Source: Acidovorax radicis
GTDB lineage: Bacteria; Pseudomonadota; Gammaproteobacteria; Burkholderiales; Burkholderiaceae_C
Direction: 5' to 3'
Length of the DNA stretch: 64,000 nt
Assembly (NCBI RefSeq): GCF_020510705.1
Contig: NZ_CP075184.1
Coordinates: forward strand, 2,914,001 to 2,978,000
Below are positions 18,983 through 27,462 of this stretch, piece after piece. How positions within the stretch are numbered: position 1 is the first letter of the stretch; every line of letters starts with the position of its first letter. Below the pieces are notes generated by a model. It made no database searches. It was given only the letters and a program-made list of their open reading frames with translations, and was not told where the DNA came from. Made by a program: the position numbers and the translations under genes.

Positions 18983-19063
18983 AGCAGAAACTTCGTAGAG
19001 AATCGCGAATTATCCCAGCCCTTGCTGTTCCCCTCACTTCTCCCGACCGCCACCCTGCCGCAC

Positions 19064-20410
19064 ATGTCTGCTGTCTTCAATTTCACCTTCGTCCCCTGGT
19101 TTCGCTCGGTGGCGCCCTACATCCACAAGTTTCGCAACCAGACCTTTGTGATCGGTCTCACGGGTGAAGCGATTGCGGCAGGCAAGCTGCAAAACATTGC
19201 GCAAGACTTGGCGCTGATCCAGGCGATGGGCGTGCGCATTGTGCTGGTGCATGGTTTTCGCCCGCAGGTGAATGAGCAATTGGCCGCCAAAGGCCATGCC
19301 GCGCGGTATTCGCATGGCATCCGCATCACCGACTCCGTGGCGCTGGACTGTGCCCAGGAGGCGGCGGGCCAGTTGCGCTACGAGATCGAAGCCGCCTTCA
19401 GCCAGGGGCTGCCCAACACCCCCATGGCGGGCGCCACGGTGCGTGTGATTTCGGGCAACTTCCTCACGGCGCGGCCCGTGGGCATTGTGGACGGGGTGGA
19501 TTTCCAGCATTCGGGGCTGGTGCGCAAGGTGGACGTGGGCGGTATCCAGCGTTCGCTGGACATGGGTGCCATGGTGTTGTTGTCGCCCTTTGGGTTTTCG
19601 CCCACGGGCGAGGCGTTCAACCTCAACATGGAAGAGGTCGCCACCAGCGTGGCGATCGAGCTGCGGGCCGACAAACTGATCTTTCTGAGCGAAGTGCAAG
19701 GCATCCGCATGGACCCGAGCCAGCCCGAAAGCGAGGACAACCCCATCGACACCGAGCTGCCCCTGGCAGCGGCGCAGGCCCTGCTGGCGAGCCTGCCACC
19801 TCCGCAGCGCCCCACCGACACGGGGTTTTACCTGCAGCATTGCGTCAAAGCCTGCAAGGCGGGCGTGGAACGCAGCCACATCCTGCCGTTTGCGGTAGAT
19901 GGCTCGCTGCTGCTGGAGGTGTATGTGCACGACGGCATCGGCACGATGGTCATCGACGAGAAGCTCGAAGAACTGCGCGAGGCCACCATTGACGATGTGG
20001 GCGGCATTCTGCAACTGATCGAGCCGTTTGAAAAAGACGGCACCCTCGTCAAACGCGACCGCACCGAGATCGAGCGCGACATCGCCTCGTACACCATCAT
20101 CGAACACGATGGCGTGATCTTTGGCTGCGCCGCGCTCTACCCCTATGCCGAGGCCAGGACGGCGGAGATGGCCGCCGTGACCGTGTCGCCACAAAGCCAG
20201 GGCACGGGCGACGGGGAGAAGCTGCTCAAGCGCATCGAGCAGCGCGCCCGCGCCGCCGGGCTCGACAGCATCTTTGTGCTGACCACCCGCACCATGCACT
20301 GGTTCATCAAACGCGGCTTTCAGCCCGTGGACCCCGACTGGTTGCCCGATGCGCGAAAGCGCAAATACAACTGGGATCGGCGCAGCCAGGTGCTGGTCAA
20401 AAAGCTCTGA
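19064..20410 (+). CDS. argA: Amino-acid N-acetyltransferase (N-acetylglutamate synthase)
   Basis: A 448-residue ArgA, which acetylates glutamate with acetyl-CoA in the first step of arginine biosynthesis. The N-terminal amino-acid-kinase-like domain (FVIGLTGEAI, VLVHGFRPQVNEQL) and the C-terminal GNAT domain (AAVTVSPQSQGTGDGEKLL, HWFIKRGFQPVD) are in the canonical order. ATG 19064 opens the conserved start (MSAVFNFTFVPWFRSVAPYI); a long open frame upstream is only a shadow of hrpA. The start lies 81 bases from the hrpA start, so the two are divergent. The 3' end overlaps the beta-lactamase gene by 14 bases on opposite strands. Regulation by arginine feedback is expected for the family. Confidence 0.92.
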   Translation: MSAVFNFTFVPWFRSVAPYIHKFRNQTFVIGLTGEAIAAGKLQNIAQDLALIQAMGVRIVLVHGFRPQVNEQLAAKGHAARYSHGIRITDSVALDCAQEAAGQLRYEIEAAFSQGLPNTPMAGATVRVISGNFLTARPVGIVDGVDFQHSGLVRKVDVGGIQRSLDMGAMVLLSPFGFSPTGEAFNLNMEEVATSVAIELRADKLIFLSEVQGIRMDPSQPESEDNPIDTELPLAAAQALLASLPPPQRPTDTGFYLQHCVKACKAGVERSHILPFAVDGSLLLEVYVHDGIGTMVIDEKLEELREATIDDVGGILQLIEPFEKDGTLVKRDRTEIERDIASYTIIEHDGVIFGCAALYPYAEARTAEMAAVTVSPQSQGTGDGEKLLKRIEQRARAAGLDSIFVLTTRTMHWFIKRGFQPVDPDWLPDARKRKYNWDRRSQVLVKKL

Positions 20411-21314
20411 ACGTTTCGCGCGCAGCGGCCACGGCGCGCGCCACCTGGGCGATGGCGGCGTCCCGCTGCTCGCCTGACGCCGTGGAGCGCGTGAGGTAAC
20501 AGGTCACCAGCACCGGTGCACCGCCGCCCTGCGGCCACAGCACGCCGATGTCGTTGGCCGTGCCGCTGTCGCCCGCCGTGCCCGTCTTGTCGCCCACCTT
20601 CCAGCCTGGTACACCGGCGCGCAGGCGCTTGTCGCCCGTGCTCGTTTCCACCAGCCAACGCTGCAACAAGGTGCGCGATGGGGAAGTCAGCGCATCGCCC
20701 AACACCAGTTTTTGCATGGTCTGCAGCATGGCCTGCGGCGTCGTGGTGTCGCGGGGGTCGCCCACCCGGACTTCGTTCAGCGTGGGCTCATTGCGGTCCA
20801 GCCGGGTGGTGCTGTCGCCCAGTGAGCGGACAAAGGCCGTGAACCCCGTCGGCCCGCCGTGGCGCGCCAGCAGCACGTTGGCGGCGGTGTTGTCGCTCAG
20901 GCTCACCGTGGCAGCGCAGAGTTCAGCCACCGTCAGTCCGCCGCCGTCACCGGCGCGCGGACCGCTCACGGGCGAGTACTCCACCACGGCATCGCGGCCA
21001 TACAACACGCGGGCGTCCAGCCGCTCCTTGCCCTGGTCCACCAGCGCCAGCATCCAGCCCGCCAGCACCAGCTTGAAGGTGCTGGCCATGGCAAAACGCT
21101 CGTCCTGGCGCCAGCCCAGTGCCAGGCCCGACCCCGTGTCCAGCATGGCCACGCCCAGACGGCCCTGGGCATGGCGTTCGATGTCGGTCAGCGCCGCGTG
21201 CCACTGGCGGGCAGCTTGGTCACGGCCCATGGCATTGCCGGCAGCGGCGCAACCCCACAACGGCAGCGCCGCTGCAGCCGTCAAACCCAAGGAAAACTGT
21301 CGTCTTTGCATCAT
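20397..21314 (-). CDS. Class A beta-lactamase
   Basis: A 305-residue serine beta-lactamase of Ambler class A, exported to the periplasm. The nucleophile is S78 in ASTFK, SDN is at 140-142, the omega-loop motif EPTLN at 176-180 supplies the deacylating glutamate, and KTG begins at K243, so the enzyme should be active. The N-terminus MMQRRQFSLGL reads like a twin-arginine signal, and LPLWGC could also be a lipobox. ATG 21314 and ATG 21311 are both usable. It is divergent from an AmpR-like regulator 102 bp away, the usual arrangement for inducible chromosomal beta-lactamases. Substrate spectrum cannot be inferred. The gene end overlaps argA by 14 bases. Confidence 0.9.
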   Translation of the reverse strand: MMQRRQFSLGLTAAAALPLWGCAAAGNAMGRDQAARQWHAALTDIERHAQGRLGVAMLDTGSGLALGWRQDERFAMASTFKLVLAGWMLALVDQGKERLDARVLYGRDAVVEYSPVSGPRAGDGGGLTVAELCAATVSLSDNTAANVLLARHGGPTGFTAFVRSLGDSTTRLDRNEPTLNEVRVGDPRDTTTPQAMLQTMQKLVLGDALTSPSRTLLQRWLVETSTGDKRLRAGVPGWKVGDKTGTAGDSGTANDIGVLWPQGGGAPVLVTCYLTRSTASGEQRDAAIAQVARAVAAARETFRAF

Positions 21315-21416
21315 AAATTCCGGTGAATTGAAAGAAGTCCAGACGATACGAGGCCTCAGCCCTCAGCACCATCGACAATAATTGCCGCCAGCCCCAAGAA
21401 AAACTTATACCAGCCC
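21315..21416. promoter_or_regulatory. bla-regulator divergent intergenic region
   Basis: The 102-bp gap must hold both promoters and, by analogy with ampR-bla pairs, a LysR-type binding site. I could not pick out one unambiguous T-N11-A palindrome by eye. The stretch is slightly AT-richer near the regulator start. Confidence 0.4.
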
Positions 21417-22298
21417 ATGCACCTGCCACTCAATGCCCTGCGCGCATTCGAGGCCTCGGCGCGCCATCTGAACCTCACGCGGGCGGCTGAAGAGCTGCAT
21501 GTGACGCAGACCGCCGTGAGCCAGCACATCCGCAAGCTCGAAGAGCGCCTGGGCAAGCCGCTGTTCCGCCGGCTGCCGCGCGGGCTCGCGTTAACAGACG
21601 AAGGACAGGCACTGCTGCCGGTGGTGGCTGAATCGTTCGCCAACCTGGCGCGCGCCCTGGAAAAACTGGGCGACGCCCGCCCGCGCGAGGTGCTGACCGT
21701 GGGCGCCGTGGGCACCTTTGCCGTGGGCTGGCTGCTGCCCCGGCTGCGCGACTTCCAGCAGGCCTGCCCGTTTGTGGACCTGCGCCTGCTCACGCACAAC
21801 AACCGGGTGGACATGGCCGGTGAAGGGTTGGACTACGCGATCCGTTTTGGCGACGGTGCCTGGCACGGCACCCATGCCGAGTGCATCCTTCGGGCCCCGC
21901 TCTCCGCCATGTGCTCCCCCGCCCTGGCGCAGGGCTTGCAGCACCCGGCGGACCTGGCCCGCCTGCCACTGCTGCGCAGCTATCGCGCGGATGAATGGGC
22001 CGCCTGGTTTGAGGCTGCGGGCCTGCCCTGCCCCGTGCTGCGCGGCGCCGTGTTCGACTCATCCCTCACCCTGGCCGAAGCGGCCGTGCAAGGTGCGGGG
22101 GTGGCGCTGCTGCCGGTGGCGCTGTTCATGCGCGAACTGCAACAAGGGCGGCTCGTACGGCCGTTTGCCCAAGAGTTGCACCACGGTGCGTATTGGCTCA
22201 CGCGGCTGCAGTCGCGCAGCGAATCGGCCGCGATGGGGGCCTTTCAGCAGTGGCTGCACGCACAGGCCAATCCGCATGCCTACACGCAGCGCCTGTGA
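21417..22298 (+). CDS. LysR-family regulator, AmpR-like
   Basis: A 293-residue LysR regulator whose N-terminus (PLNALRAFEASARHLNLTRAAEELHVTQTAVSQ in two consecutive parts) closely follows AmpR/GcvA-type sequences, with the winged HTH at residues 1-62 and the effector domain after it. It is divergent from a class A beta-lactamase, which makes control of that gene by cell-wall fragments the leading hypothesis. AmpR activates on anhydromuropeptides and represses with UDP-MurNAc-pentapeptide in known systems; nothing here shows which ligand is used. GcvA-like function is the alternative. Confidence 0.82.
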   Translation: MHLPLNALRAFEASARHLNLTRAAEELHVTQTAVSQHIRKLEERLGKPLFRRLPRGLALTDEGQALLPVVAESFANLARALEKLGDARPREVLTVGAVGTFAVGWLLPRLRDFQQACPFVDLRLLTHNNRVDMAGEGLDYAIRFGDGAWHGTHAECILRAPLSAMCSPALAQGLQHPADLARLPLLRSYRADEWAAWFEAAGLPCPVLRGAVFDSSLTLAEAAVQGAGVALLPVALFMRELQQGRLVRPFAQELHHGAYWLTRLQSRSESAAMGAFQQWLHAQANPHAYTQRL

Positions 22299-22316
22299 CG
22301 GGTTCTGCAGCCATTT

Positions 22317-22378
22317 GAATCAAATAAGCCGCTAGCGCTTTATACACAAGCGCTAGCAGCTACATATTCGATAGCAAA
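22317..22378. repeat. Dispersed palindromic repeat, copy 5
   Basis: A well-conserved copy: GCCGCTAGCGCTTTATACAC and AAGCGCTAGCAGCTAC arms. It lies between the convergent ends of the AmpR-like and HD-GYP genes. Confidence 0.82.
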
Positions 22379-22407
22379 CACTGCATACACCGCAGACGCT
22401 GCCACCC

Positions 22408-24018
22408 CTACGGCGACAGATCGCGCTGTGATGGGTCCAGAAACGCCTGCGCATAGCGCAGGTGCACCCCCTCAGACACGAACACGTCAAACAGGTCGGG
22501 GTCGACGTGGCCGTTGTCTCGCATGCGGCGCATGATGGCCAGCGCCTCTGACAAGGTCATGCCACTCTTGTACGGCCGGTCTGCCGCCGTGAGCGCCTCG
22601 AAGATATCAGCGATACCCATCATGCGGGCCTGCTGCGACATCTGGTCGCGCGTGAGGCCGCGCGGGTAGCCCTTGCCGTCCATGCGCTCGTGGTGGCCGC
22701 CCGCGTATTCGGGCACGTTCTTGAGGTGGCGGGGCCAGGGCAGCGTCTCCAGCATCTTGATGGTGGCGACGATGTGGTAGTTGATGGTGTCGCGCTCGGC
22801 CTGGTTGAGGGTGCCTGAACGAATGGTGAGGTTCTCCACTTCTTCTGCCGTGAGAAAGCTGGTCTGCACGCCCTGGGGGTTGCGCCAGTGGCGCGTGGCG
22901 GCAATGTCGCGCACCCGTTGCTGGTCTTCGGGCCGCATGGCCTCGGTGCCGGTGTTGCAGCGGCGCAGAAACTCGCGGTCGTCCTGCAGCGCCTGGATCT
23001 CCTGGTGCATGCCGTGCAACTCTCGCCCCTCGGCGCGTGCATCCACCACCGGCCGCAGCGCCAGCTGGCGGCGCAGTGCGGCCAGTTCGGCATCGCGCTT
23101 GAGCACTTCGAATCGGGTGTCCACCAGACCGATGCGGTCAAAAATCGTCTGCAATTTGGTGGCCTTGTCCACCACATGCACAGGTGTGGTGATCTTGCCG
23201 CAGTCGTGCAGCAGGCCTGCCATCTTGAGCTCGTGGCGGTCGCGGTCCGTCATGCGAAAGCTGGCAAGCGGCCCGTGCTCAACGGCATGGGCCGCCTCTG
23301 CAAGCATCATGGTGAGCGCAGGCACGCGCTGGCAATGCCCGCCGGTGTAGGGGGATTTTTCGTCAATTGCCAGATTGATGAGGTTCACGAACGATTCGAA
23401 CAGGCGCTCGAGTTGCGTGATCAGCAAGCGGTTGGTGAGCGCTATGGCCGCCTGCGAGGCCAGCGACTCCGCCAGGCTCTGGTCGGCCTCGGAAAAAACG
23501 GTGACATCGCCCGTGTCGGCGTCGCGCGCATTGATGAGCTGCAGCACCCCGATCAATTCGTGGTCGTGATTTCTCATCGGCACCGTGAGAAAGGACTGCG
23601 AGCGGTAACCGCTGCGCACGTCAAACGCCCGTGTGCCCGAAAAATCGAATCCCTCGGCGCGATAAGCGTCTGCAATATTCACCGTGCGGTCATGGATGGC
23701 GGCATGGGCGGCCACCAGCGAGTCATTGGGTGTCCCATCGGCATGGCGCAGCGGCAAGTTCGGAAAATCAACGGGCTTGCCCGTGGTGCCGCCCAGGCGG
23801 ATACCAAGCGAGTCGGTGCGCAGAATCTCGAACTTGAGCGCCGACTGGTCTTCGGTCACGCTGTAGAGCGTGCCCCCGTCCGCGCCCGTGATGGCCTTGG
23901 CCGCTTCGAGAATGTTCTCCAGCAGCCGGTCGATGTCCCGCTCACGCGAGAGCGCCGCACCAATGCCATTGAGCTGCTCCAGCCGGCGAAACAGATTGAG
24001 AGTGGATTCCTTGCTCAT
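22408..24018 (-). CDS. GAF/HD-GYP cyclic-di-GMP phosphodiesterase
   Basis: A 536-residue cytoplasmic protein with an N-terminal GAF domain (about 20-190) and a C-terminal HD-GYP domain. The HD pair is in GLLHDCGKI and the extended motif is HHERMDGKGYPRGL, both intact, predicting c-di-GMP hydrolysis. Between HD and GYP there is an insert of roughly 150 residues rich in charged helix, longer than in typical members. ATG 24018 has AAGGTGG upstream; a longer start at 24054 is unsupported. It is divergent from trhO. With the GGDEF-EAL and PilZ genes it makes three c-di-GMP genes within 15 kb. Confidence 0.88.
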   Translation of the reverse strand: MSKESTLNLFRRLEQLNGIGAALSRERDIDRLLENILEAAKAITGADGGTLYSVTEDQSALKFEILRTDSLGIRLGGTTGKPVDFPNLPLRHADGTPNDSLVAAHAAIHDRTVNIADAYRAEGFDFSGTRAFDVRSGYRSQSFLTVPMRNHDHELIGVLQLINARDADTGDVTVFSEADQSLAESLASQAAIALTNRLLITQLERLFESFVNLINLAIDEKSPYTGGHCQRVPALTMMLAEAAHAVEHGPLASFRMTDRDRHELKMAGLLHDCGKITTPVHVVDKATKLQTIFDRIGLVDTRFEVLKRDAELAALRRQLALRPVVDARAEGRELHGMHQEIQALQDDREFLRRCNTGTEAMRPEDQQRVRDIAATRHWRNPQGVQTSFLTAEEVENLTIRSGTLNQAERDTINYHIVATIKMLETLPWPRHLKNVPEYAGGHHERMDGKGYPRGLTRDQMSQQARMMGIADIFEALTAADRPYKSGMTLSEALAIMRRMRDNGHVDPDLFDVFVSEGVHLRYAQAFLDPSQRDLSP

Positions 24019-24065
24019 ACAACCACCTTGGGTACAGCGTTGGCAAGCCCGCATCGTAACGAAAG

Positions 24066-25118
24066 GTGATCGCTATCATCCCCCTCTCACTATCCGCTAT
24101 CCAACCCGCCCATTTCGTGGACTCGGTCACCTCCCCATTTCTCACCGTTGCCCTTTATCAGTTTGTCGACCTGCCCGACTGCGCTGCCTTGCGCGCACCG
24201 CTGCAGGCACTGTGCGACGCGAACGGCGTGCGCGGCATGCTGCTGCTGGCGCCCGAGGGCATCAACGGCACCATCGCGGGCGAGCCTGCCGCAGTCCATG
24301 CGGTGCTCGCCTGGCTGCGCAGCGATGGGCGCTTTGCCGCCCTGCAGCACAAAGAGGCGTATGCCGAGCGCATGCCGTTCTATCGCATGCGTGTGCGGCT
24401 CAAGCGCGAGATCGTCACCCTGGGCGTGCCGGGCCTGAACCCCGCGCGCAACGCGGGCACCTACGTGAAGCCCGAGGACTGGAACGCGCTCATCGACGAC
24501 CCGGATGTGGTGGTGGTGGACACGCGCAACGACTACGAGGTGGGCATCGGCACGTTCGAGCACGCGATCAACCCGCACACCCAGAGCTTTGCTGAGTTTC
24601 CGGCCTGGGTCGATCAGCAATCGCAACCGGGCGGCGTTCTGGCCGACAAGCCGCGCGTGGCCATGTTCTGCACGGGCGGCATCCGCTGCGAAAAGTCCAC
24701 CGCCTTCCTCAAATCGCGAGGCTTTGACGAGGTGTGCCACCTGGAAGGCGGCATCCTCAAATACCTCGAGACCGTGCCCGAAGAAGCCAGCCGATGGCAC
24801 GGCGACTGCTTCGTGTTCGACGAACGCGTGTCGGTGGGCCATGGCCTGGTGCCAGGCCACCACCAACTGTGCCGCTCCTGCCGCATGCCGCTGGGCACCG
24901 CCGAGCTGGCATCGCCGCACTATGTGGCCGGCGTGAGCTGTCCCTATTGCCACGGCACGCGCACACCCGAGCAAGAACGCGCACTGGCCGAACGCGAGCG
25001 GCAGATGGAGCTGGCTGCCCAGCGCGGGCAAGAACACATCGGCGCGCGGCAACCGGGCAACCCGGTGCGGGCCGCCGCCAGGGACGATGAAGGGAGTAGC
25101 GAGGGCGAGTCCCCATGA
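24066..25118 (+). CDS. trhO: tRNA uridine-34 hydroxylase TrhO (YceA), rhodanese-fold
   Basis: A protein of up to 350 residues of the TrhO family, which uses a rhodanese-like domain for oxygen-dependent 5-hydroxylation of uridine 34 in some tRNAs. The N-terminal domain carries [14 protein letters not shown], the rhodanese domain [13 protein letters not shown], and the active loop [12 protein letters not shown] with its cysteine. The C-terminal part has paired cysteines in LCRSCRMPL and SCPYCHG that may bind zinc. The start is uncertain: GTG 24066 or GTG 24117, neither with a good ribosome site; the conserved part begins only near [11 protein letters not shown]. The stop overlaps the GST start (ATGA). 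Confidence 0.85.
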   Translation: MIAIIPLSLSAIQPAHFVDSVTSPFLTVALYQFVDLPDCAALRAPLQALCDANGVRGMLLLAPEGINGTIAGEPAAVHAVLAWLRSDGRFAALQHKEAYAERMPFYRMRVRLKREIVTLGVPGLNPARNAGTYVKPEDWNALIDDPDVVVVDTRNDYEVGIGTFEHAINPHTQSFAEFPAWVDQQSQPGGVLADKPRVAMFCTGGIRCEKSTAFLKSRGFDEVCHLEGGILKYLETVPEEASRWHGDCFVFDERVSVGHGLVPGHHQLCRSCRMPLGTAELASPHYVAGVSCPYCHGTRTPEQERALAERERQMELAAQRGQEHIGARQPGNPVRAAARDDEGSSEGESP

Positions 25119-25804
25119 ACGCCCTGCCCGTTCTCTATTCCTTTCGCCGCTGCCCATACGCCATGCGCGCGCGGCTGGCGCTGGCCGCGAGCGGCCAGGT
25201 CTGCGAATTGCGCGAGGTGGTACTAAGAAACAAACCCCAAGGCCTGCTTGAAGCCTCCCCCAAGGGGACGGTGCCCGTGCTGGTGCTCCCGGATGGGCAG
25301 GTGCTGGAGCAGAGTCTGGACATCATGCGATGGGCATTGGCCCGGCACGACCCTGTGGGCTGGCTGACGCCCAGCGAAGGCACTGAAGCCGCCATGCTGG
25401 CACTGATCGCCGAGTGTGATGGCCCTTTCAAACAGGCGCTGGATCGCTGCAAATACCCCAGCCGCTACCCCGAGGCCGACGCCATCCAGGCCCGCGCTCA
25501 GGCGGTGCAATGGCTGCTGGGGCTGGAGACGCGGCTGTCCCTGCGCCCCTCTCCCTTTCTGTTTGGCGGCCACGCAGCCCTCGCAGACATGGCGATCGCC
25601 CCCTTCGTGCGGCAGTTTGCAGGCATTGACGCCACGTGGTGGGGCGCCCAGCCCTGGCCGCGCCTGCAGGCCTGGCTGGCGCAGTGGCAGGCGAGCAGCC
25701 TGTTCGATAGCGTGATGCACAAGCTGCCCGCATGGGCGGATGGCACCGAGGGCGTGCTGTTTCCGCCCGTCGAAGGGGTTTTCGCGCCAGGTGGCAACGC
25801 CTGA
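25115..25804 (+). CDS. Glutathione S-transferase-like protein
   Basis: A 229-residue protein with an N-terminal thioredoxin-like GST domain: [17 protein letters not shown] carries a CPYA motif as in glutaredoxin-2-like and YibF-like GSTs, followed by GTVPVLVL and QSLDIMRW. The C-terminal half is helical as expected ([18 protein letters not shown]). Its ATG overlaps the trhO stop by the ATGA arrangement, so the pair is translationally coupled. The cysteine motif suggests thiol-transferase rather than classical conjugation activity; substrates are unknown. Confidence 0.82.
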   Translation: MNALPVLYSFRRCPYAMRARLALAASGQVCELREVVLRNKPQGLLEASPKGTVPVLVLPDGQVLEQSLDIMRWALARHDPVGWLTPSEGTEAAMLALIAECDGPFKQALDRCKYPSRYPEADAIQARAQAVQWLLGLETRLSLRPSPFLFGGHAALADMAIAPFVRQFAGIDATWWGAQPWPRLQAWLAQWQASSLFDSVMHKLPAWADGTEGVLFPPVEGVFAPGGNA

Positions 25805-25954
25805 AGCCCGCTCTGAACGCCCCTGCAGCTGCTTTGATGCAAAGCCGGGCGTAACTGGCCGACTGGGGGCTAGACTTGCGTTGCCAGCCAGGGGCGGTCA
25901 CCCCAAAAAACGCCGTCTAGCCGCCCCTCGCGTTGCCCGTATGCGTGCACACGT

Positions 25955-25990
25955 GCATGCGGGCATGCGGGCATGCGGGCATGCGGGCAT
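25955..25990. repeat. 8-bp tandem repeat, about 4.5 copies
   Basis: The unit GCATGCGG is repeated four times in perfect register, followed by GCAT. It lies 73-108 bases upstream of the flavin reductase start codon. Copy-number change by slippage would alter promoter spacing. Confidence 0.85.
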
Positions 25991-26062
25991 ATTGCGCGTC
26001 GAGGGCAGCGCCATTGAGCGATGCAGCGCGCTTGCTTGGCAAGAACTACTGAAGGAGTTCGC

Positions 26063-26605
26063 ATGCAGCAGATGGCCCTGAACAAGGCTTTCACCCTGAT
26101 GGAACCAGGGCCTGTGGTCCTCGTGACAACCGGTGATGGATACAACAACAACATCATGACCATCTCCTGGACCATGGTGATGGATTTCACCCCGGTGTTT
26201 GCCATCACCACGGGGGCATGGAATTACTCTTTCGCGGCGCTGCGAAAGCATCGGGAATGCGTCATTGCCATCCCCACCGTCGACCTACTGGACAAGGTAG
26301 TTGGCATAGGGACATGCTCGGGGGCGGATACAGACAAGTTTGCCAAGTTTGATCTCACGCCCGTGCAGGCCAAGCTCGTCAGGCCCCCCTTGATTCAGGA
26401 GTGCCTCGCCAACATGGAGTGCAAGGTCATCGACTTCATTGATAAACACCATATTGTTGTGTTGGAAGCGGTTGCCGCATACATCGACCCCACACGCAAG
26501 GAGACGCGCACGGTGCACGCGGTGGGTGATGGAACCTTCATCGTTGATGGGCGCAAGATCGACCGCAAGAAGATGATGGCCTCCAAGCTTCCGCCGGGCG
26601 TTTAG
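26063..26605 (+). CDS. Flavin reductase-like (flavoredoxin-type) protein
   Basis: A 180-residue FMN-binding split-barrel protein of the flavin reductase-like family. Visible features are EPGPVVLVTTGDG near the N-terminus, the NIMTISWTMVMDF segment typical of the flavin-binding region, and FAALRKHRECVIAIP. ATG 26063 has a strong GAAGGAG site 6 bases upstream, which decides against the longer frame at 26021. It stands alone, convergent with dsbB. The stop codon is followed by a GAACGTGAACACGTTCTC palindrome. Physiological partner and substrate are unknown. Confidence 0.82.
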   Translation: MQQMALNKAFTLMEPGPVVLVTTGDGYNNNIMTISWTMVMDFTPVFAITTGAWNYSFAALRKHRECVIAIPTVDLLDKVVGIGTCSGADTDKFAKFDLTPVQAKLVRPPLIQECLANMECKVIDFIDKHHIVVLEAVAAYIDPTRKETRTVHAVGDGTFIVDGRKIDRKKMMASKLPPGV

Positions 26606-26623
26606 AACGTGAACACGTTCTCA
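26605..26623. repeat. Post-stop palindrome related to the TIR-like motif
   Basis: GAACGTGAACACGTTCTCA begins at the flavin reductase stop codon. It is a near-perfect inverted repeat and shares its first half with motifs after two other genes. Confidence 0.55.
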
Positions 26624-26752
26624 GCGCTCATAGGCCACATCCATGGGCTCGAGTCGGCCCGCTGCAGCCGATCAGGGCAACCAGACGGCGCCACCCCATC
26701 CCGGGATTCGCGCGCACTCTCGCTGGCTCCGAACCGCCTGAAGAAATAAAAA

Positions 26753-26776
26753 AAAGGCGCTCCAAAGAGCGCCTTT
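26753..26776 (-). terminator. Rho-independent terminator of dsbB
   Basis: AAAGGCGCTC - CAAA - GAGCGCCTTT, followed on the minus strand by a long T-run. It lies about 28 bases beyond the dsbB stop codon and may also stop flavin reductase transcripts. Confidence 0.88.
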
Positions 26777-26803
26777 AGCGAGGTCTGCGGCGAGCCAGGG
26801 GCG

Positions 26804-27343
26804 TCAAGCCACCGAGAAACCCGAGCCTGCCCGGCTGCTGCCCTTCAACGCACGCACCAACAGCACCAGCAACACCATGCCAAAACCGATAAAGCAGACA
26901 AACGACCAGTTGGCAATCGAGCCCCCGAGGAAGGTCCAGTCAATCGCCGTGCAGTCACCCGAGCCCCGGAAGATCATGGGGACGGCGCGGCTGATGGGGT
27001 AGTTTTCGATCATGCCGTAGAAGTCACGGCCACAGGTGGCGATCTCGGGCGGATACCACTGCAGCCAGCTCTGGCGGGCCGCCACGAAGGCGCCGAACCC
27101 GGCAGTGAGCACGGCCAGCACCGCCCAAGACATCCACCAGCCTTTTTGACCTCTAGCGCTTGCCATGCCTGTGAAGACCGCTACACCAATGAGCGCATAG
27201 CGCTGCACGATGCACATGGGGCAAGGCTCCAGGCCCACCACATGCTGCAGGTACATGCCAAAAACCAGCATGGCCACGCAGGCCACGCTGATGAGCGCGA
27301 GCACGCGTCGCGGGGCCTGATCGATCCAGTTCAACACCATCAT
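26804..27343 (-). CDS. dsbB: Disulfide bond formation protein DsbB
   Basis: A 179-residue inner-membrane quinone reductase that reoxidises DsbA. Four transmembrane helices are evident. The first periplasmic cysteine pair is CPMC in LEPCPMCIVQRYALIG; the second pair is the C of PEIATCGRD and the C of RGSGDCTAID. Two adjacent ATGs (27343 and 27340) follow a GAGGGAT site. A piece resembling half of the dispersed palindromic repeat lies in frame in the cytoplasmic loop around ASARGQKG (27143-27167). It is separated from cysA by a repeat and probably transcribed alone. Confidence 0.9.
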   Translation of the reverse strand: MMVLNWIDQAPRRVLALISVACVAMLVFGMYLQHVVGLEPCPMCIVQRYALIGVAVFTGMASARGQKGWWMSWAVLAVLTAGFGAFVAARQSWLQWYPPEIATCGRDFYGMIENYPISRAVPMIFRGSGDCTAIDWTFLGGSIANWSFVCFIGFGMVLLVLLVRALKGSSRAGSGFSVA

Positions 27344-27391
27344 TCTTATCCCTCATCCAATAGCTATTGCAAACGGTGCAGCCTTCGAAAC

Positions 27392-27461
27392 GGGCGCGGC
27401 CCATGCCAGTCCACCGGATGCGTCCCCCTCGGGGGGAAAACGCAAAGTGGCTCAGGGGGGA
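27392..27461 (-). repeat. Post-stop repeat, copy C
   Basis: A shortened copy of the roughly 100-bp repeat, on the minus strand directly after the cysA stop codon. It retains the CCCCCCTGAG opening, the C/G hairpin (CCCCGAGGGGG) and the GGACTGGC-like end. Confidence 0.65.
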
Positions 27462-27462
27462 G

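Noticed and set aside
17369..19063. Long open frame preceding argA on the plus strand
   Set aside because: It is antisense to hrpA; the conserved ArgA start is at ATG 19064.
25955..25990. The 8-bp tandem repeat as a CRISPR or operator array
   Set aside because: The units are directly adjacent with no spacers and the unit is too short for CRISPR.
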